The notes beneath the pieces are model-generated. The model ran no database searches, was not told the origin of the DNA, and saw only the letters and a list, made by a program, of their open reading frames with translations. The position numbers and the translations under genes were made by a program. A stretch of DNA of 64,000 bases. It comes from CBDCFT01 sp965216365. GTDB taxonomy: Bacteria > Pseudomonadota > Gammaproteobacteria > Arenicellales > CBDCFT01. Position 1 is the first letter of the stretch; each line of letters opens with the position of its first letter. The stretch covers positions 305,017 to 369,016 of the forward strand of contig CBDCFT010000003.1 of assembly GCA_965216365.1 (NCBI GenBank). The letters are read 5' to 3'. Below are positions 62,797 through 64,000 of this stretch, piece by piece.

Positions 62797-63254
62797 GACT
62801 TTCAACTACGGCATTTTTAAAAGTCGAGAAATCAATCTTATTACAATGTTCTTGATTGATATCTGCACGTAATTCCGGGTCGTGTTTATCGCAGTACCGA
62901 ATTGGCCGGCGAAGCGTAAAAACAGCAAATATCAATATGCCTAAGAAGGACTATTGGTTTCATCTGCAACGTCGTGAATTGACGCTCAAATTTATTAAGG
63001 TGAAATTTCTGTGGTTGGGTGTTGCTTGCCCTGAGTGTGGTGCAGACGGTGATTAGAGTGAATCTAACAGCCCAACCGAATCGGGGCGGAGGGATATATT
63101 GGGTGTCAGGTGCTTACGAGATTTTTCTTTTCCTGCGGTTAACGCGGTTTATATCGAGATTTGTGTGCAGGACAGGTGTGTGAGGATAATCGTTTGTTGT
63201 TTGTGACTGAATATCACGGAGACCTTGGTCGTATTGTTATCACCGCCATCCCAG

Positions 63255-63317
63255 CCTTCCCCCATCGATGGGGAAGGGGCCCGATGTCACCCCCTTCCTC
63301 CCCTTCCCCCAGGGGGA
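63255..63317. repeat. Palindromic pyrimidine-rich repeat
   Basis: ccttcccc...ggggaagg (arms 63255-63262 and 63270-63277 around an atcgat centre) is followed by further ccccttcctccccttccccc and agggggaa. It is a dispersed intergenic repeat type and may terminate the flanking genes bidirectionally. Confidence 0.55.
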
Positions 63318-63351
63318 ATTTAAAACTAAAAACTGACGAGTCAAAACTATT

Positions 63352-64000
63352 TCAAATATTCTCCCAATACTTGGCCGGCATGTCTTCGGACAGCCCCAAG
63401 GCGCCGTCGGCGCCGGCGTACAGCGGGTCTTCCACACGCGAGAACTTGCATGGCGCGAATTCCCTGGTCGCGTTGATCAAATAATTTTCAATGCCGCTAA
63501 TCTGGCTGCAGCCACCGGCAAGCACGATGTTCTTGCGCGCGCGTTCCTGAAACTCGGGATCGAATTTGGCGATCATATCCATAGTTGTCTCGACAATGGC
63601 CGGCATAATGCTTTCGCAGGCGCGTTTCACTTCGGTAGTAACATCGAATGAGGTTTGTACGCCACGTACCGGTAAATCGACCTGCACTTTTTTGCGTGGT
63701 TCGCCGACAAAGCCGTGTTTCTCCTTAATATTGCGTACCATATTGATGGTGATGTTTGCTTCCGGGTAGCGTTCGCTCATTAACTCGAACAACTGCTCGT
63801 CAATGTAGTCACCGGCGGTGAGCAGGCTGCGCTGGTCATCCTCCTCCGGAATGGTACCGTGCATAATGCAAAAGTCCGCGGTGCCGGCACCGATATCGAT
63901 AATCATGGCGTCGTCCAGTGCATTGACGCCGTAGGCCACCGCGAACGGTTCGGAAACAACAATCAATTTATCGGCGAAGTTTGATACCGCTTGTTTTATC
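63352..64000 (-). CDS. MamK-like actin-family filament protein, C-terminal part (cut by window edge)
   Basis: The frame is open to the right edge, so this is the C-terminal portion of a protein of about 345 aa; the TTG at 63966 is internal, as KLIVVSEPFAVAYG continues the upstream frame. The phosphate-2 motif IDIGAGTADF and adenosine motif VLAGGCSQISG of the actin/Hsp70 fold are present. From memory the run VVSEPFxVxYG, GNYVDE-like, FVG, and final YW ending matches MamK, which aligns magnetosomes, better than MreB or ParM. MamK-like proteins also occur in non-magnetotactic bacteria. No other mam genes are visible. Confidence 0.8.
   Translation of the reverse strand, partial: IKQAVSNFADKLIVVSEPFAVAYGVNALDDAMIIDIGAGTADFCIMHGTIPEEDDQRSLLTAGDYIDEQLFELMSERYPEANITINMVRNIKEKHGFVGEPRKKVQVDLPVRGVQTSFDVTTEVKRACESIMPAIVETTMDMIAKFDPEFQERARKNIVLAGGCSQISGIENYLINATREFAPCKFSRVEDPLYAGADGALGLSEDMPAKYWENI

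Noticed and set aside
62576..62935. 119-aa minus-strand reading frame
   Set aside because: It runs through the two gggacagaccacatt repeats and shows no family or ribosome site.
63161..63484. 107-aa plus-strand frame across the palindromic repeat
   Set aside because: It is made of the dispersed repeat and the antisense of the MamK-like gene.

Overview
The window reads as a chromosomal segment of a gammaproteobacterium-like organism. The evidence is the gene mix: Lhr helicase of about 1460 aa, a 1600-residue NAD-glutamate dehydrogenase, MsrPQ, an Atm1-type exporter, a ThiXYZ transporter and REP-like intergenic repeats. Base composition is near 50% G+C. Many dioxygenases and methylamine or betaine-type oxidoreductases, plus a DddP-like enzyme, suggest a marine or osmolyte-rich habitat. 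The taxonomic and habitat statements are inference; no rRNA, tRNA or CRISPR array was seen.

Layout. 1-1.2 kb: right part of an IS1380-type insertion sequence and an orphan terminator. 1.4-6.9 kb: envelope or polysaccharide genes, comprising a membrane-embedded spermidine-synthase-like protein, a GT2 glycosyltransferase and a flippase-like protein fused to a TolB-type propeller. 7.3-13 kb: FAD oxidoreductase, fatty acid desaturase, XRE regulator, and a large HAD-family protein with a coupled small protein. 13-16.6 kb: xanthine phosphoribosyltransferase, an Lrp-type regulator, a PhyH dioxygenase and an MFS transporter. 16.8-21 kb: a compact molybdenum hydroxylase operon (2Fe-2S subunit, Tat-exported Mo subunit, XdhC, MocA-like). 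21-29 kb: an orphan secreted protein, then NAD-glutamate dehydrogenase divergent from acetoacetyl-CoA synthetase across an 8-bp-arm palindrome.

29-41 kb is the most distinctive part, a catabolic island. It holds a DddP-like M24 enzyme, a D-2-hydroxyacid dehydrogenase, an HSL-type esterase, a TauD-type dioxygenase, and a minus-strand operon of two PhyH dioxygenases, a PhnZ-like HD-domain oxygenase, a class II aldolase and a GcvT-fused dimethylglycine/sarcosine dehydrogenase-like flavoprotein. Dioxygenase plus HD oxygenase is the architecture used to hydroxylate and then cleave organophosphonates, but here it is joined to methylamine-type functions.

42-45 kb: a DUF6356 protein, a CocE-type hydrolase broken by two nearby frameshifts, and a SIMPL-domain protein. 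45-51.3 kb: a TPP-riboswitch-controlled thiamine operon thiM-thiE-thiD-(TRAP binding protein)-thiZ-thiX-thiY. Its promoter appears to overlap the stop codon of the upstream atm1-like gene, and its orphan TRAP binding protein sits 4 nt after thiD. 51-56.8 kb: atm1-like exporter, msrQ, msrP, GNAT, 3-hydroxyisobutyrate dehydrogenase-like and DUF1992 genes. 56.9-61.3 kb: lhr. 61.3-63.3 kb: repeat-rich DNA with a probably frameshifted secreted protein. 63.35 kb to the end: the C-terminal two thirds of an actin-like protein resembling magnetosome MamK.
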